Below, one piece after another: positions 55,076 to 63,929 of a DNA stretch of 64,000 bases. The stretch's first letter is position 1. Every line of letters begins with the position of its first letter. The position numbers and the translations under genes are program-made. The stretch lies in contig NZ_JABBPK010000001.1 of assembly GCF_012933555.1 (NCBI RefSeq), positions 2,830,001 through 2,894,000 of the forward strand, read 5' to 3'. This stretch comes from Niallia alba. Lineage in GTDB: Bacteria > Bacillota > Bacilli > Bacillales > Cytobacillaceae. The notes below the pieces were generated by a model that did not search any database, was not told the origin of the DNA, and saw only the letters and a list, made by a program, of their open reading frames with translations.

Positions 55076-55825
55076 TTATAATTTCCTAGCAACAATCGTA
55101 AATTCCCATGGAATATTTTCATTTTTCCAACCACGATGTTCATCAAATCGATCTAGCTTAAACGCAGCAGGTATCAATGAATTAATGATTTCGCTAAGTG
55201 TATACAACCGGATAGAAACAGCAGGAAAATCCACTTGTTCTTCTTCAGGAAAAAATTGTTTAAAAGCAACATCTCCTGTTTGTAATCCTGAATCAAAATA
55301 TGTTTGCTTTACAGTGAAATCTTCATTCAAGCATTTTAGAAAAGGGTGATAATCACTTAGAATCATCGTTCCATTCTTTTTTAAAAGCGAGGACAGAATC
55401 GACATTAATTTATCAAGATCCTTAAAATAATGTAAGATTCCGCCTTCTAAATAGAGCATATCAAATGAGTTTCCGTAAGTTTCTAGATCTATATCATAAA
55501 GATCTCCAACAACATAGGTGATGGAAATATTGGCATAGTAAGCTAATTCTTTTGCATAACGTTCATTTTCCACTGATATATCAAATATTGTCACATCTGC
55601 GCCTAATAAGGCTAATGGTACAGCTTTTCTCCCATTTGAACCACATAAATTCGCTATCTTTTTCCCTTCCACATTGTTAAAATACACTTGATGTTTTTTT
55701 AAACTTCCTAAGGGATTTTTCTTTAATTCAATCGCTTTATCCTTTGGAGGACCATCCCTCTGCATCCAAAATTCATAGGCGCGATATTCCCAAGCCACTT
55801 TATTAGCCGAGCTTTGCTCATTCAT
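55076..55825 (-). CDS. class I SAM-dependent methyltransferase
   Basis: 249 residues. Starts MNEQSSANKVAWEYRAYEFW, then KKIANLCGSNGRKAVPLALLGADVTIFDIS (motifs I and II, shown by ends), YVVGDLYDID, FDMLYLEGGILHYF and NGTMILSDYHPF. Target unknown; this subgroup is common in Bacillus. Operon with the AAC(6')-like gene. Confidence 0.85.
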   Translation of the reverse strand: MNEQSSANKVAWEYRAYEFWMQRDGPPKDKAIELKKNPLGSLKKHQVYFNNVEGKKIANLCGSNGRKAVPLALLGADVTIFDISVENERYAKELAYYANISITYVVGDLYDIDLETYGNSFDMLYLEGGILHYFKDLDKLMSILSSLLKKNGTMILSDYHPFLKCLNEDFTVKQTYFDSGLQTGDVAFKQFFPEEEQVDFPAVSIRLYTLSEIINSLIPAAFKLDRFDEHRGWKNENIPWEFTIVARKL

Positions 55826-55842
55826 AATGGAAACCCTCTCCT

Positions 55843-56057
55843 TTATAAATCAATATTTTTTCCTAATAACCCCAACCTTTGCACTTGCACGAGTTCATTA
55901 CCTTGAAATTCCATTCGGTAGATATCTGGCTTTGGCGTATTTAATAAAAAATCCAAGCCAAACTGATTGTCATAATAGCCCATCATTAATGTCATTACTA
56001 CACCATGTGTTCCAATTACTATGTTCTTTCCATATAGATATAAGTTCCCATACTATT
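55843..56057 (-). pseudogene. histidine phosphatase (phosphoglycerate mutase-like), C-terminal fragment
   Basis: Minus-strand frame reads GKNIVIGTHGVVMTLMMGYY, then FLLNTPKPDIYRMEF and QRLGLLGKNIDL-stop. THG is the second catalytic His region of the histidine phosphatase family. A TAG stop sits immediately upstream and the N-terminal half with the first RHG motif is missing. Confidence 0.65.
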
Positions 56058-56061
56058 CTCC

Positions 56062-56547
56062 TTACTTAGTGACTCCAACACGTAGCCAGTCCAAAGGTGA
56101 TTTTTTTGCGAAATGTTTTTCAATATGTGTAAGAACTTCATCGTTTCCTGGTAATGAAACATATTCGATTGCTTCCTTAAAGGATAACCATTTATATTCA
56201 CTATGCTCATCATTTAACCTAACATGTTCATCATCCTCTATGAAACCAACAAAGACAGGCGCAATGTAAATGTAGTTTTCTAGCGGAGAATATATTTGAT
56301 CAAATGTATTCGTGCTGTAGAGTAGTAAATTTGTAATTCCCGTTTCTTCTTTCACTTCTCTTAAAGCTGCTTGCCAAGCTTGTTCTCCTTGTTCTAAGCT
56401 GCCTCCTATATAATAGCACCACATATCTTTCAATATCGGTGTTGCCCTTTTTAATAATAAGACTTTATACATCCCCTCTATTTTTTTCAATAACACAACT
56501 GCTATCCCAGTACTGCGAATAGGTGTTTGCGCCTCTTCATTTGCCAT
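56062..56547 (-). CDS. NUDIX hydrolase
   Basis: 161 residues with a complete Nudix box GGSLEQGEQAWQAALREVKEETGI (pattern G-5-E-7-REVKEETGI, about residues 48-71). Hydrolyses an unknown nucleoside diphosphate derivative. ATG near 56547. The phosphatase fragment follows directly. Confidence 0.88.
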   Translation of the reverse strand: MANEEAQTPIRSTGIAVVLLKKIEGMYKVLLLKRATPILKDMWCYYIGGSLEQGEQAWQAALREVKEETGITNLLLYSTNTFDQIYSPLENYIYIAPVFVGFIEDDEHVRLNDEHSEYKWLSFKEAIEYVSLPGNDEVLTHIEKHFAKKSPLDWLRVGVTK

Positions 56548-56707
56548 GTTTTATCTTCACTCCAATATTAAGATTATATTTTTGTAAAATTAAGTCTTTT
56601 CTATTATAAACTTTTTCCTCTTAAACTGGTAATATTTCTTAGTTTTTACTTTTGCTGAAAGGTGGTATATAGGTAGTAGTAAACATAATCTAAAAGGAGG
56701 TATAAAG

Positions 56708-56941
56708 ATGAGTGTATTACAGAAAATTGCCTTAATACTTATGATTATCGGAGCAATTAATTGGGGACTTATCGGCTTATTTCAATTTGACTTAGTTGCA
56801 GCTATTTTTGGAGGGCAGCATGCAGGATTATCCCGAATTATCTATAGCATCGTTGGAATAGCAGGTTTGCTGAGCATTAGTTTACTTTTCCCTTCAAAAA
56901 GCTTATCAAAAAATAGCACAAAAGAGAGAACTGTATATTAA
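56708..56941 (+). CDS. DUF378 membrane protein (YuzA-like)
   Basis: 77 residues, two membrane helices (about 8-27 and 42-60). LMIIGAINWGLIGLFQFDLVA is the DUF378 signature. ATG after AAAAGGAGG. Monocistronic. Function unknown. Confidence 0.88.
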   Translation: MSVLQKIALILMIIGAINWGLIGLFQFDLVAAIFGGQHAGLSRIIYSIVGIAGLLSISLLFPSKSLSKNSTKERTVY

Positions 56942-56963
56942 AAAGGTTTCATAAAAAATAATA

Positions 56964-57339
56964 GAGGATGGGACATAACTAAATAGATACTCTGTAAAGA
57001 CGAACAATTTCTAATATAGCTAGTAAATAGCAGCTGCTTTCGCATACTTTTTACAAGAGGAAATATAATTAGTTGGAAAAACAGAGCAGCCGGAATACAC
57101 GAAGACTCCTAAGGGATTGGCGAGACAGTCTGAGACCCTGCAGGCCACAGGCCGAAGCGGCTCAGCGCGAGCCCCATGGAAAGCGAAGTGTATTCCGGCT
57201 GCGGGGAATCGCACCAAACTTCATGGAAACATCCTTTGAAAAACAAATAAAAGCCCGAACAATTATACGGAACATTCATTAGCATCTTCGTATAATTGTT
57301 CGGAATTATCCTTGGCTGGAATACTTGTGTCCCAGCCTC
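56964..57339. repeat. MITE-like repeat R2, best copy (376 bp)
   Basis: Terminal inverted repeat GAGGATGGGAC / GTCCCAGCCTC (10 of 11). Inside is a GC-rich block bounded by a perfect 14-bp inverted repeat CAGCCGGAATACAC / GTGTATTCCGGCTG (57087-57100 and 57188-57201), and a 12-bp hairpin AACAATTATACG / CGTATAATTGTT near the right end. The GC-rich block resembles a repeat widely scattered in Bacillaceae (recalled). It holds no gene. Confidence 0.75.
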
Positions 57340-57411
57340 ATTATTTATTTTAGTAGATGAAATTCAAAACCTTTATTCGAAAATGTATTTGTCTTTTTTT
57401 CGATCCTAAAG

Positions 57412-57556
57412 TGAAACTTCCCTTAGTGGGGTTTTCCTTCATCCCCCACTAAGGGTTAGTTGAACCAATCGCGGACCTTTACGGACAGTTGCTCTCCCAC
57501 CTTCCTCGTATTCTCATAGCTTGAGGGGGGAGGGGGGTCCATTAAGAGTGGTATAA
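57412..57556 (+). repeat. dispersed structured repeat R1, copy d
   Basis: 5' hairpin CCTTAGTGGGG / CCCCACTAAGG, conserved TTAGTTGAACCAATCG and GGACCTTTACGGACAG, a G-rich 3' part and TTAAGAGTGGTATAAA at the end. It lies 72 bp beyond R2 and just past the DUF445 stop. Confidence 0.85.
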
Positions 57557-57565
57557 ATTATACGC

Positions 57566-58816
57566 TTATAATATATTCGCCACTAACTGAATGCCACTTA
57601 AAAACAGGCCAATAATAAAACCACATACAGCTCCGTTTACACGGATCCATTGTAAATCTTTGCCGACATTATTTTCAATCATATCGACCAGTGTTTCATT
57701 ATCTAACTTGTCGAGATTTTCTTTTACTAAATTACCAATTTGATCATGATTATTCTCGATAAAATTAGAGATTTGTTGAACAATCCACGGATCAATCTTT
57801 TCGCCATTTTCTTCGATTTTTTCTACTAATTGCAAAATAAATGGAATTACTTTTGTTTCCATGAATTCTTCGTTTTCAAGAAGTTCAATCGCCTTTTCTT
57901 GTACCTGTTTAACGCTTGCTAAGATCGTATGATTAGATTCAAGTGAGTCTAACACTTTATCTTTCCATGTATTGATTCCTTCTAAAACCTTATCGTTTTC
58001 TGGAAGGCTCTCAATCTCCTTGCGAATATAAAGAATGAGCGCTTCTCGATTTTGCTCTCCTTCTTTTTGGAGACTTCGCATTCCACTTAAGCAAAGGTTT
58101 TGGACAATTTGCCCTAACTTATCTTCTGTTAAAATATTTTGCAAAGTCTTTAATGCGAATTGAAGCATGCCACTTGCTTCTACATTATTTAGTACATTCA
58201 TCGAAACAGAACCAAGTTTTCTAGCTGTTTCTTCTTTTCTTAGCCAAGTTTCTGTTTTTACTAAAACATGATCCAATGCTTTTTTATCTACTTCCTCGGT
58301 AATTAACTGATTAGTAAGCAGTGTTAAAATATTACTTATTTGCACATTGGATAAAGCAGATGACATTTGCTCTCGAACAAACGGAGTGATCGTTTCTACA
58401 TTGATATTGCTAATTGCTTGTTGTGTAGCTTTTATCATTGCTTTTTTGACTGGTTCAGTTTGAATTCTTGTTTTAATAGCTGCTGTGACTTTTTCAGTAA
58501 AAGGAATATTCTTCACTTTATCCTGAATACTTTCCTTCGATAACCAATCCTTTTTTAAAACACTCACTAATCCATTCACCATTCTATCCCTGTTCTTTGG
58601 CAATAGTGCAGTGTGAGGTATTGGTAACCCGAGTGGATGTCTAAATAAAGCTGTAACTGCAAACCAGTCCGCTAATCCCCCAACAAGTCCAGCCTCAAAG
58701 CCGCCATGTAATAAATGAATCCACATATTATCTTGAAAAGGGAATGTTAAAATAAATCCAATTCCCATAATAATAAGTGAATATCTTGCAATTTTTCTTG
58801 ATGATCTTTTTTCCAC
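57566..58816 (-). CDS. DUF445 family membrane protein
   Basis: 416 residues. Membrane helices at both ends (about 10-30 and 395-415), the first followed by GGFEAGLVGGLADWFAVTALFRHPLGLPIPHTALLPKNRDR (shown in pieces GGLADWFAVTALF and IPHTALLPKNRDR), the diagnostic DUF445 motif. Long helical middle part, possibly coiled coil. Probably a GTG start at 58816 after GAGGGAC. Function unknown; envelope location likely. Confidence 0.88.
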   Translation of the reverse strand: MEKRSSRKIARYSLIIMGIGFILTFPFQDNMWIHLLHGGFEAGLVGGLADWFAVTALFRHPLGLPIPHTALLPKNRDRMVNGLVSVLKKDWLSKESIQDKVKNIPFTEKVTAAIKTRIQTEPVKKAMIKATQQAISNINVETITPFVREQMSSALSNVQISNILTLLTNQLITEEVDKKALDHVLVKTETWLRKEETARKLGSVSMNVLNNVEASGMLQFALKTLQNILTEDKLGQIVQNLCLSGMRSLQKEGEQNREALILYIRKEIESLPENDKVLEGINTWKDKVLDSLESNHTILASVKQVQEKAIELLENEEFMETKVIPFILQLVEKIEENGEKIDPWIVQQISNFIENNHDQIGNLVKENLDKLDNETLVDMIENNVGKDLQWIRVNGAVCGFIIGLFLSGIQLVANIL

Positions 58817-59011
58817 ACATTGTCCCTCATTTTACTTTTAAAATCGTTATTTACATCTTTCCAAGATGTAGAACCTCTATTCTGTAGTATACCAATAATC
58901 GCCTAAAAACAGAAAGAATAAGTAAAGATTTGCTGAATTTTTTCTTATTTGCGCAGTAAAAGCCAAAAGGTTTATTACTCCTTTCGGCTCTCCTACTTTG
59001 ATTCTTTTGTT

Positions 59012-59878
59012 TTAATGGTCTATTTGAGACAAAAATCTATTCATAACTTGTCTATATTGTTCTGGTTCTTCTATATAGGCCATATGGGCACTTTTTTCAA
59101 ATATATGGAAAGATGCATTTGGTGTTTTCCTACTAAAATATTCCGTTGATGCTGGAGTTGCTTCATCAAATCGCCCACATGTATACAAAGTTGGAATCGA
59201 TATTTCCGCTAATCGTTCCGTACAATCAAAGGATTTTAAGTTGCCTTGCACCGTGAATTCCGATGGTCCCCACATTATTTGATATACATGGGGATTTCTA
59301 AAATGCTTGCCCTGTTTAAGATGTTCAGGATAAGGCTTTAATCGACATACAAAATGATCATTGAACACTTCAATTGCTTTTTGGAAGGCTGATGAATCAG
59401 TCGTTCCATTTGCTTCACTTCTTTTAATCGTTTCTTGAATTTCTTTCGGTAATAAAGTAAGATTTTTCTTTTGATCTTCTTCCCATAACGGAGCACTTAA
59501 ACAAGGACTTGAAAAAATAATACTACCAATTCCTTCTGGCTCACTAAAATAATAGGCTGCTGCAAGAGTTGTTCCCCATGAATGACCAAGAATATGTACC
59601 TCATTTAGCTCTAACGCTTTCCGAACAAGCCCAACTTCTTCGACAAATCGATCCAACGTCCAGAGTGAATCGTCCTCTGGTCGATCCGATTTTCCACATC
59701 CCAACTGATCATACAAAATGACTGGCCGATTGATTGCCAAATCTTTTAATCCTTGTAGAGAGTAAGAACTAGAGCCAGGTCCACCATGCAAAACAAGGAG
59801 TGGTATTCCTGTTGCTTGTTGATTATGGATAACATACCAAACCTTTCCACCTGTTACTTCGATAAATCCTTCTTTCAT
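59012..59878 (-). CDS. pip: proline iminopeptidase-like alpha/beta hydrolase
   Basis: 288 residues, S33 peptidase family. HGGPGSSSYSL (oxyanion region, residues 30-40), YDQLGCGKSDRP, nucleophile elbow GHSWGTTLAAAY near 98 (Ser), Asp in CGRFDEATP near 235 and His in SAHMAYIEEP near 263. Likely removes N-terminal proline from peptides. ATG after AAAGGAGTC. Confidence 0.9.
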   Translation of the reverse strand: MKEGFIEVTGGKVWYVIHNQQATGIPLLVLHGGPGSSSYSLQGLKDLAINRPVILYDQLGCGKSDRPEDDSLWTLDRFVEEVGLVRKALELNEVHILGHSWGTTLAAAYYFSEPEGIGSIIFSSPCLSAPLWEEDQKKNLTLLPKEIQETIKRSEANGTTDSSAFQKAIEVFNDHFVCRLKPYPEHLKQGKHFRNPHVYQIMWGPSEFTVQGNLKSFDCTERLAEISIPTLYTCGRFDEATPASTEYFSRKTPNASFHIFEKSAHMAYIEEPEQYRQVMNRFLSQIDH

Positions 59879-59952
59879 CGGTTGACTCCTTTATGTATTT
59901 TTCTACTAGTTTAGCATATTATTATCTCTCAATCGCAAAAGAACAGCTATTT

Positions 59953-60321
59953 CTATTTCTTTCTTTCAATTATCTCTACACGATTTCCAAATGGATCACG
60001 GAATTCAAAGCGCTCATATCCTTCAATCGCAATAGAATCTGCAATCTTTACGCCTAGTTTACTAAGCTTATTTTTCCATACAATCATACTATCTACTTGA
60101 TAAGCAAGATGAGATTTTGTTGAATACCGATCAAATCCATCCTCCGTACCAACATGAACATCCATGTTTCCAAGTGTTAACCAAAAACCACCTCTACCTT
60201 GTAAGGATAATGGCTTCTCTATCTCCGTTAATTCTAATACTTCACAATAAAAATTCTTTGCCTCTTGTTCAGTACCTTTTGGAATCGTAATTTGGACATG
60301 ATGCACACCAATAATAGTCAT
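59953..60321 (-). CDS. VOC-family (glyoxalase-like) protein
   Basis: 122 residues with the VOC fold: IIGVHHVQITIPKG, EAKNFYCEVLEL, GGFWLTLGNMDVHVG, KSHLAYQVDS and RFEFRDPFGNRVEIIE, the last carrying the usual metal-site Glu region. The start at 60321 is chosen because GGGGGG precedes it by seven bases; an earlier in-frame ATG at 60384 is unlikely. Substrate unknown. Confidence 0.88.
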   Translation of the reverse strand: MTIIGVHHVQITIPKGTEQEAKNFYCEVLELTEIEKPLSLQGRGGFWLTLGNMDVHVGTEDGFDRYSTKSHLAYQVDSMIVWKNKLSKLGVKIADSIAIEGYERFEFRDPFGNRVEIIERKK

Positions 60322-60423
60322 CTTATATCCCCCCTCCTCTAAACTTCCTCCTATCAATCGTACAAGATAGATTGCTAAACACACATTTTTAATTTAACAT
60401 TTTGGTTATCCGCACATCTCTTT

Positions 60424-61134
60424 TCATTTCTTCCCAAGTGAAAACCCAGCAAATAACTTTCCACCATATGGATCTAGCACTTGTTCCGCAAGTAAAATTA
60501 CTTTTGTCTTTTCCCCTGTTCGATAAAAAACTTGAAACGCCTCAATAAATTTATCAGCGAAAGTTAAATCATATTGACGTAAAGATCGAACCATCCATTT
60601 CGAAGTTCCTATCCACTGGTTATTTACTCTTAAGACAAATTCATGAAGAAGCATACTTAACGAACTTGCGATAAAAATAGCTTCTTGTTCATTAGTAGAA
60701 CCAATAAAATCATCTAATACGTCCGAAATAAAGTATCGCTTCGTTCTAATTGTTTCCTCCGACCATTCTTTAGGACCAGCTACTAACATTTTTTCTGCCT
60801 CTTGTTTTATATCATTTAGAACGCCATCATTCCTCAACACGATTCCTTCTGTTACCATTCGTTGCATAGATGGTTTCGCTATATGATAATCCATTAAGAA
60901 AAAATCCTTGTAAGAGGATAAATTATGTACAAAGACTTCGATAGGCCACCCAAATTCACATACAGACTCTCTGAAGGAAGATTCGATTTGTTCATCAAAA
61001 ACGACTATATCAAGATCCGATGTTGCTGTCGCTTGTCCTCTTACCACACTTCCCGCTAAAACCGCTGCGTTGCAATTAGTAAAATATTTATCAATAAAAA
61101 GACGAGCTGCTTCTATTGGTTCTAATCTTTCCAT
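60424..61134 (-). CDS. nucleotidyltransferase-domain protein
   Basis: 236 residues. Pol-beta-type nucleotidyltransferase motif AAVLAGSVVRGQATATSDLD (GS...SDLDIVVFD) near residue 20, then a helical C-terminal part similar to aminoglycoside adenylyltransferase-like proteins. Substrate unknown. ATG after AAAAGGAG. It follows the PhzF gene on the same strand by 26 bp and probably shares its transcript. Confidence 0.8.
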   Translation of the reverse strand: MERLEPIEAARLFIDKYFTNCNAAVLAGSVVRGQATATSDLDIVVFDEQIESSFRESVCEFGWPIEVFVHNLSSYKDFFLMDYHIAKPSMQRMVTEGIVLRNDGVLNDIKQEAEKMLVAGPKEWSEETIRTKRYFISDVLDDFIGSTNEQEAIFIASSLSMLLHEFVLRVNNQWIGTSKWMVRSLRQYDLTFADKFIEAFQVFYRTGEKTKVILLAEQVLDPYGGKLFAGFSLGKK

Positions 61135-61160
61135 CTAAATCTCCTTTTCTAATCAATATA

Positions 61161-62054
61161 TCATTCTAATATTATTTTAATTTCCTTAACAAATACTGCA
61201 GTCCCACTTATCTCAACATCCAGTTGATCATCCTTATCGGAAACGGTGACAGAAACTTTTCCATTCCGACCTATTTCCTTGCCTTGCTCGATAACAATAG
61301 GTTGGTTCTTTCCCTTATCATTTATATAAGTAACGTAATAGGCTCCCATCACTCCAGAAGCTGTTCCTGTGACAGGATCTTCTATCGTACCAGAAAAAGG
61401 AGATGAAAAATGTCTACCATGCATTGTTGCTTCTCCCTCAAAAGTTTCGAGGCAAAATGGGTGAACAGATGCATTTGGAATCTCTTTTAAAATGGACGGG
61501 AACAAATCATTTTTTGGAACCATTTGTGAAAATACATGTAAACTCTTTATTGGAACAAGCAATGTCCATATCCCTGTACTTCCATAAAGGATAGGCTGAT
61601 TTACATCTAAATCAGATTCTGCGATGCCAATTGCCTCTGCCAATTCTTTTCTTGAACCGTTAAATTCTTTAAATTGTGCAGGTATTTGTTTCATAATAAT
61701 AGAAGGGGTTGACTGTTCCTTTTGATTAATTCGAATAGGTAGAATCCCTGCTCTCGTCTCAATCAAAATCGTCTCTTTTTCAGGAAGATGCCCATTTGCT
61801 TTTAACGCAAAAACTGTAGCAATTGTTGCATGACCGCAAAGATTCATTTCATGTCCTGGTGTAAAATAACGTATTCTCAAATCGGCAATATTTGATGGCA
61901 AAACAAAGGATGTTTCATTAAAGCCTACTTTCTCCGCTATTTTTTGCATTTCTGACTCGTTAAATTTTTCCCCTTCTAAAACTATTCCTGCAGGATTTCC
62001 TTGATTTGGATGCTCTGTAAACGCATCGTAATGCAAGACGGAAATGGTTTTCAT
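61161..62054 (-). CDS. PhzF-family isomerase-like protein
   Basis: 297 residues. VLHYDAFTEHPNQGNPAGIV at the N terminus, FVLPSNIADLRIRYFTPGHEMNLCGHATIA (active-site region, shown by FTPGHEMNLCGHATIA) near residue 65 and DPVTGTASGVMGAYY near 235 are diagnostic. The family includes phenazine and diaminopimelate-epimerase-like enzymes; no phenazine genes are nearby, so the reaction is unknown. ATG after GTGGGGGT. Confidence 0.92.
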   Translation of the reverse strand: MKTISVLHYDAFTEHPNQGNPAGIVLEGEKFNESEMQKIAEKVGFNETSFVLPSNIADLRIRYFTPGHEMNLCGHATIATVFALKANGHLPEKETILIETRAGILPIRINQKEQSTPSIIMKQIPAQFKEFNGSRKELAEAIGIAESDLDVNQPILYGSTGIWTLLVPIKSLHVFSQMVPKNDLFPSILKEIPNASVHPFCLETFEGEATMHGRHFSSPFSGTIEDPVTGTASGVMGAYYVTYINDKGKNQPIVIEQGKEIGRNGKVSVTVSDKDDQLDVEISGTAVFVKEIKIILE

Positions 62055-62219
62055 TATCTAACCCCCACCTATATATTCGTATTGTCAAAACTTTTATAGT
62101 AAATAGGTTATTAAATCCTATCTGAGAGGGCTTTATAAGCAAAAAAATTGCCACCCCCTGAATTCTAAGGATAATTGAGGTTACGACACTCTCAACAACC
62201 TAGAAAAGGAAGTGACAAT

Positions 62220-63659
62220 TTGTACCCTCAAATTATAACCTATTTATTAACTTTTATAAACTATCAAGAACAACTAATTCGAACATTGCTTACTTTATTG
62301 ATTGGTAAGAGTATGTTTGATAAGCCTACTGAACAGCCAGTAAATAAACCATATCGAAAACTTCAAGTGGACGACCTTCCGGTCATTGAAGTTCTGGAAC
62401 AGCTTGATTATCGAGTTCTTCTTAGTGAATATCTAGAGAAGAACGGGAAACCACTTAAACCTGTTCAAAGGCGTAAGAATGCAAAAGTTTCCGTACCTAA
62501 ATCCATGAACTGCCCAAAGTGTGGTGCTCCATCAGATTATCTTTATGCCAACAATGGAGATAAAGGCCAGTATCAATGCAAGGTGTGTACAGAGCTCTTC
62601 AGTGAAAAGAACCGTTATTCTAAGGAAGCCATCCTGAAGTGTCCTCATTGTTCCAAAACTCTCGAGAAAATAAAAGAAAGAAAAGATTTTCACGTGTTTA
62701 AGTGCAAGAACAATGACTGTTCTTATTATCAAAAGAAGCTCAATGGGATGACTTCAAAAGAAAAGAAAAGGTTCAAAAAGGACCCTCAAGCATTTAAATT
62801 AAGATACATTTTCCGTCAGTTTCATATCGATTTCCAGCCGTTATCCAAGGAATCACCAGAACTGCCGGCCGTTGACTTATCAAAGATTTATGCATCACCA
62901 CATACATTAGGATTAATCCTAACCTATCATGTAAACTATGGCCTTTCGGCCCGTAAAACAGCTGCGATTATGCAGGACGTACACGGAGTGATGATTTCAC
63001 ATCAGACTGTATTGAACTACGAAAATAGCGTAGCTTTATTACTTAAACCTTATGTGGATCACTATCCCTATGAACTTTCAGACCAATTCTGCGGTGATGA
63101 AACGTATATCAGAGTAAACGGTCGATGGCATTATTTATTTTTCTTTTTTGACGCCGTGAAAAAGATTATTCTTTCGTATCCGGTGTCGCCTAATCGAGAC
63201 ACAGCAACAGCCATTCGAGCAATTGATGAGGTCTTAATCAAGATGAAAGAGATTCCAGAAAATCTGACCTTTGTGGTAGACGGGAATCCAATCTATCTTT
63301 TAGCCCAACATTTCTTCGCTCAACATGGGATTTCATTCGATGTGAAGCAGGTCATTGGATTAACCAATGAGGACCCTGTTTCGACCGAATATAGACCACT
63401 GAAACAAATAATTGAGAGACTTAACCGCACCTTTAAGGGCAATTATCGCTCCACTCATGGATTCGGCTCTGAACATGGTTCCATTTCATACGTCACCTTA
63501 TTTACGGCCTACTTTAACTTTTTGCGTCCGCATGCCGCCTTAGAAGGAAAAGTGCCCGTAGTGAATCCAGAACTCAAGGGGCTTCCAACAATGCCAGCAC
63601 GTTGGACAAAGCTCATTGGATTAGCACAACAATGGATAGTAGAACAAAGACAAGCCTAA
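62220..63659 (+). CDS. DDE transposase with zinc ribbons
   Basis: 479 residues from a TTG at 62220 (AGGAAG seven bases upstream); an in-frame TTG at 62175 is less likely. Two CxxC zinc-ribbon pairs, CPKCGAPSDYLYA...CKVC and CPHCSKTLEKI...CKNNDC, precede the catalytic domain: CGDETYIRVNGRWHYLFF (Asp), LTFVVDGNP (Asp) and QIIERLNRTFKGNYRSTHGF (Glu), similar to IS6/IS240-type domains. Element ends were not identified. Intact. Confidence 0.88.
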   Translation: MYPQIITYLLTFINYQEQLIRTLLTLLIGKSMFDKPTEQPVNKPYRKLQVDDLPVIEVLEQLDYRVLLSEYLEKNGKPLKPVQRRKNAKVSVPKSMNCPKCGAPSDYLYANNGDKGQYQCKVCTELFSEKNRYSKEAILKCPHCSKTLEKIKERKDFHVFKCKNNDCSYYQKKLNGMTSKEKKRFKKDPQAFKLRYIFRQFHIDFQPLSKESPELPAVDLSKIYASPHTLGLILTYHVNYGLSARKTAAIMQDVHGVMISHQTVLNYENSVALLLKPYVDHYPYELSDQFCGDETYIRVNGRWHYLFFFFDAVKKIILSYPVSPNRDTATAIRAIDEVLIKMKEIPENLTFVVDGNPIYLLAQHFFAQHGISFDVKQVIGLTNEDPVSTEYRPLKQIIERLNRTFKGNYRSTHGFGSEHGSISYVTLFTAYFNFLRPHAALEGKVPVVNPELKGLPTMPARWTKLIGLAQQWIVEQRQA

Positions 63660-63710
63660 CTTTTTGTTTAGCTGAGCCCTTAAGCTAATTCAGCAATCGG
63701 CGGAGCGAAC

Positions 63711-63840
63711 TCTTGACAAACCGAACTTGCCAATGGTTTAAAATGGAAACAACCAAGGGCTTATTTGGTATGCCTTCTTTTGTTCCCTTCGCCCTTGTTA
63801 AACAATCCTCAAACCATTGGCGTGTTTGTCAAGAGCGATT
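63711..63840. repeat. large imperfect palindrome downstream of the transposase
   Basis: Left arm includes CTCTTGACAAAC, then CTTGCCAATGGTTT; right arm AAACCATTGGC and GTTTGTCAAGAG. The arms are separated by about 65 bp that contain a smaller inverted pair (AACAACCAAGGGC / GCCCTTGTT). It could be a transposon end structure or an independent hairpin element. No gene was seen between 63660 and 63929. Confidence 0.6.
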
Positions 63841-63929
63841 GCGGCGCATCTCCATCCAGTAAATAGGAGAGAAACTAACCCTTTAGGTAGTTTTCATAAA
63901 TCTTTTGACACTACCTATATATTTGTCTC

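Noticed and set aside
57020-57282. Short frames on both strands in the GC-rich part of R2
   Set aside because: Palindromic repeat sequence gives mirrored frames; not coding.
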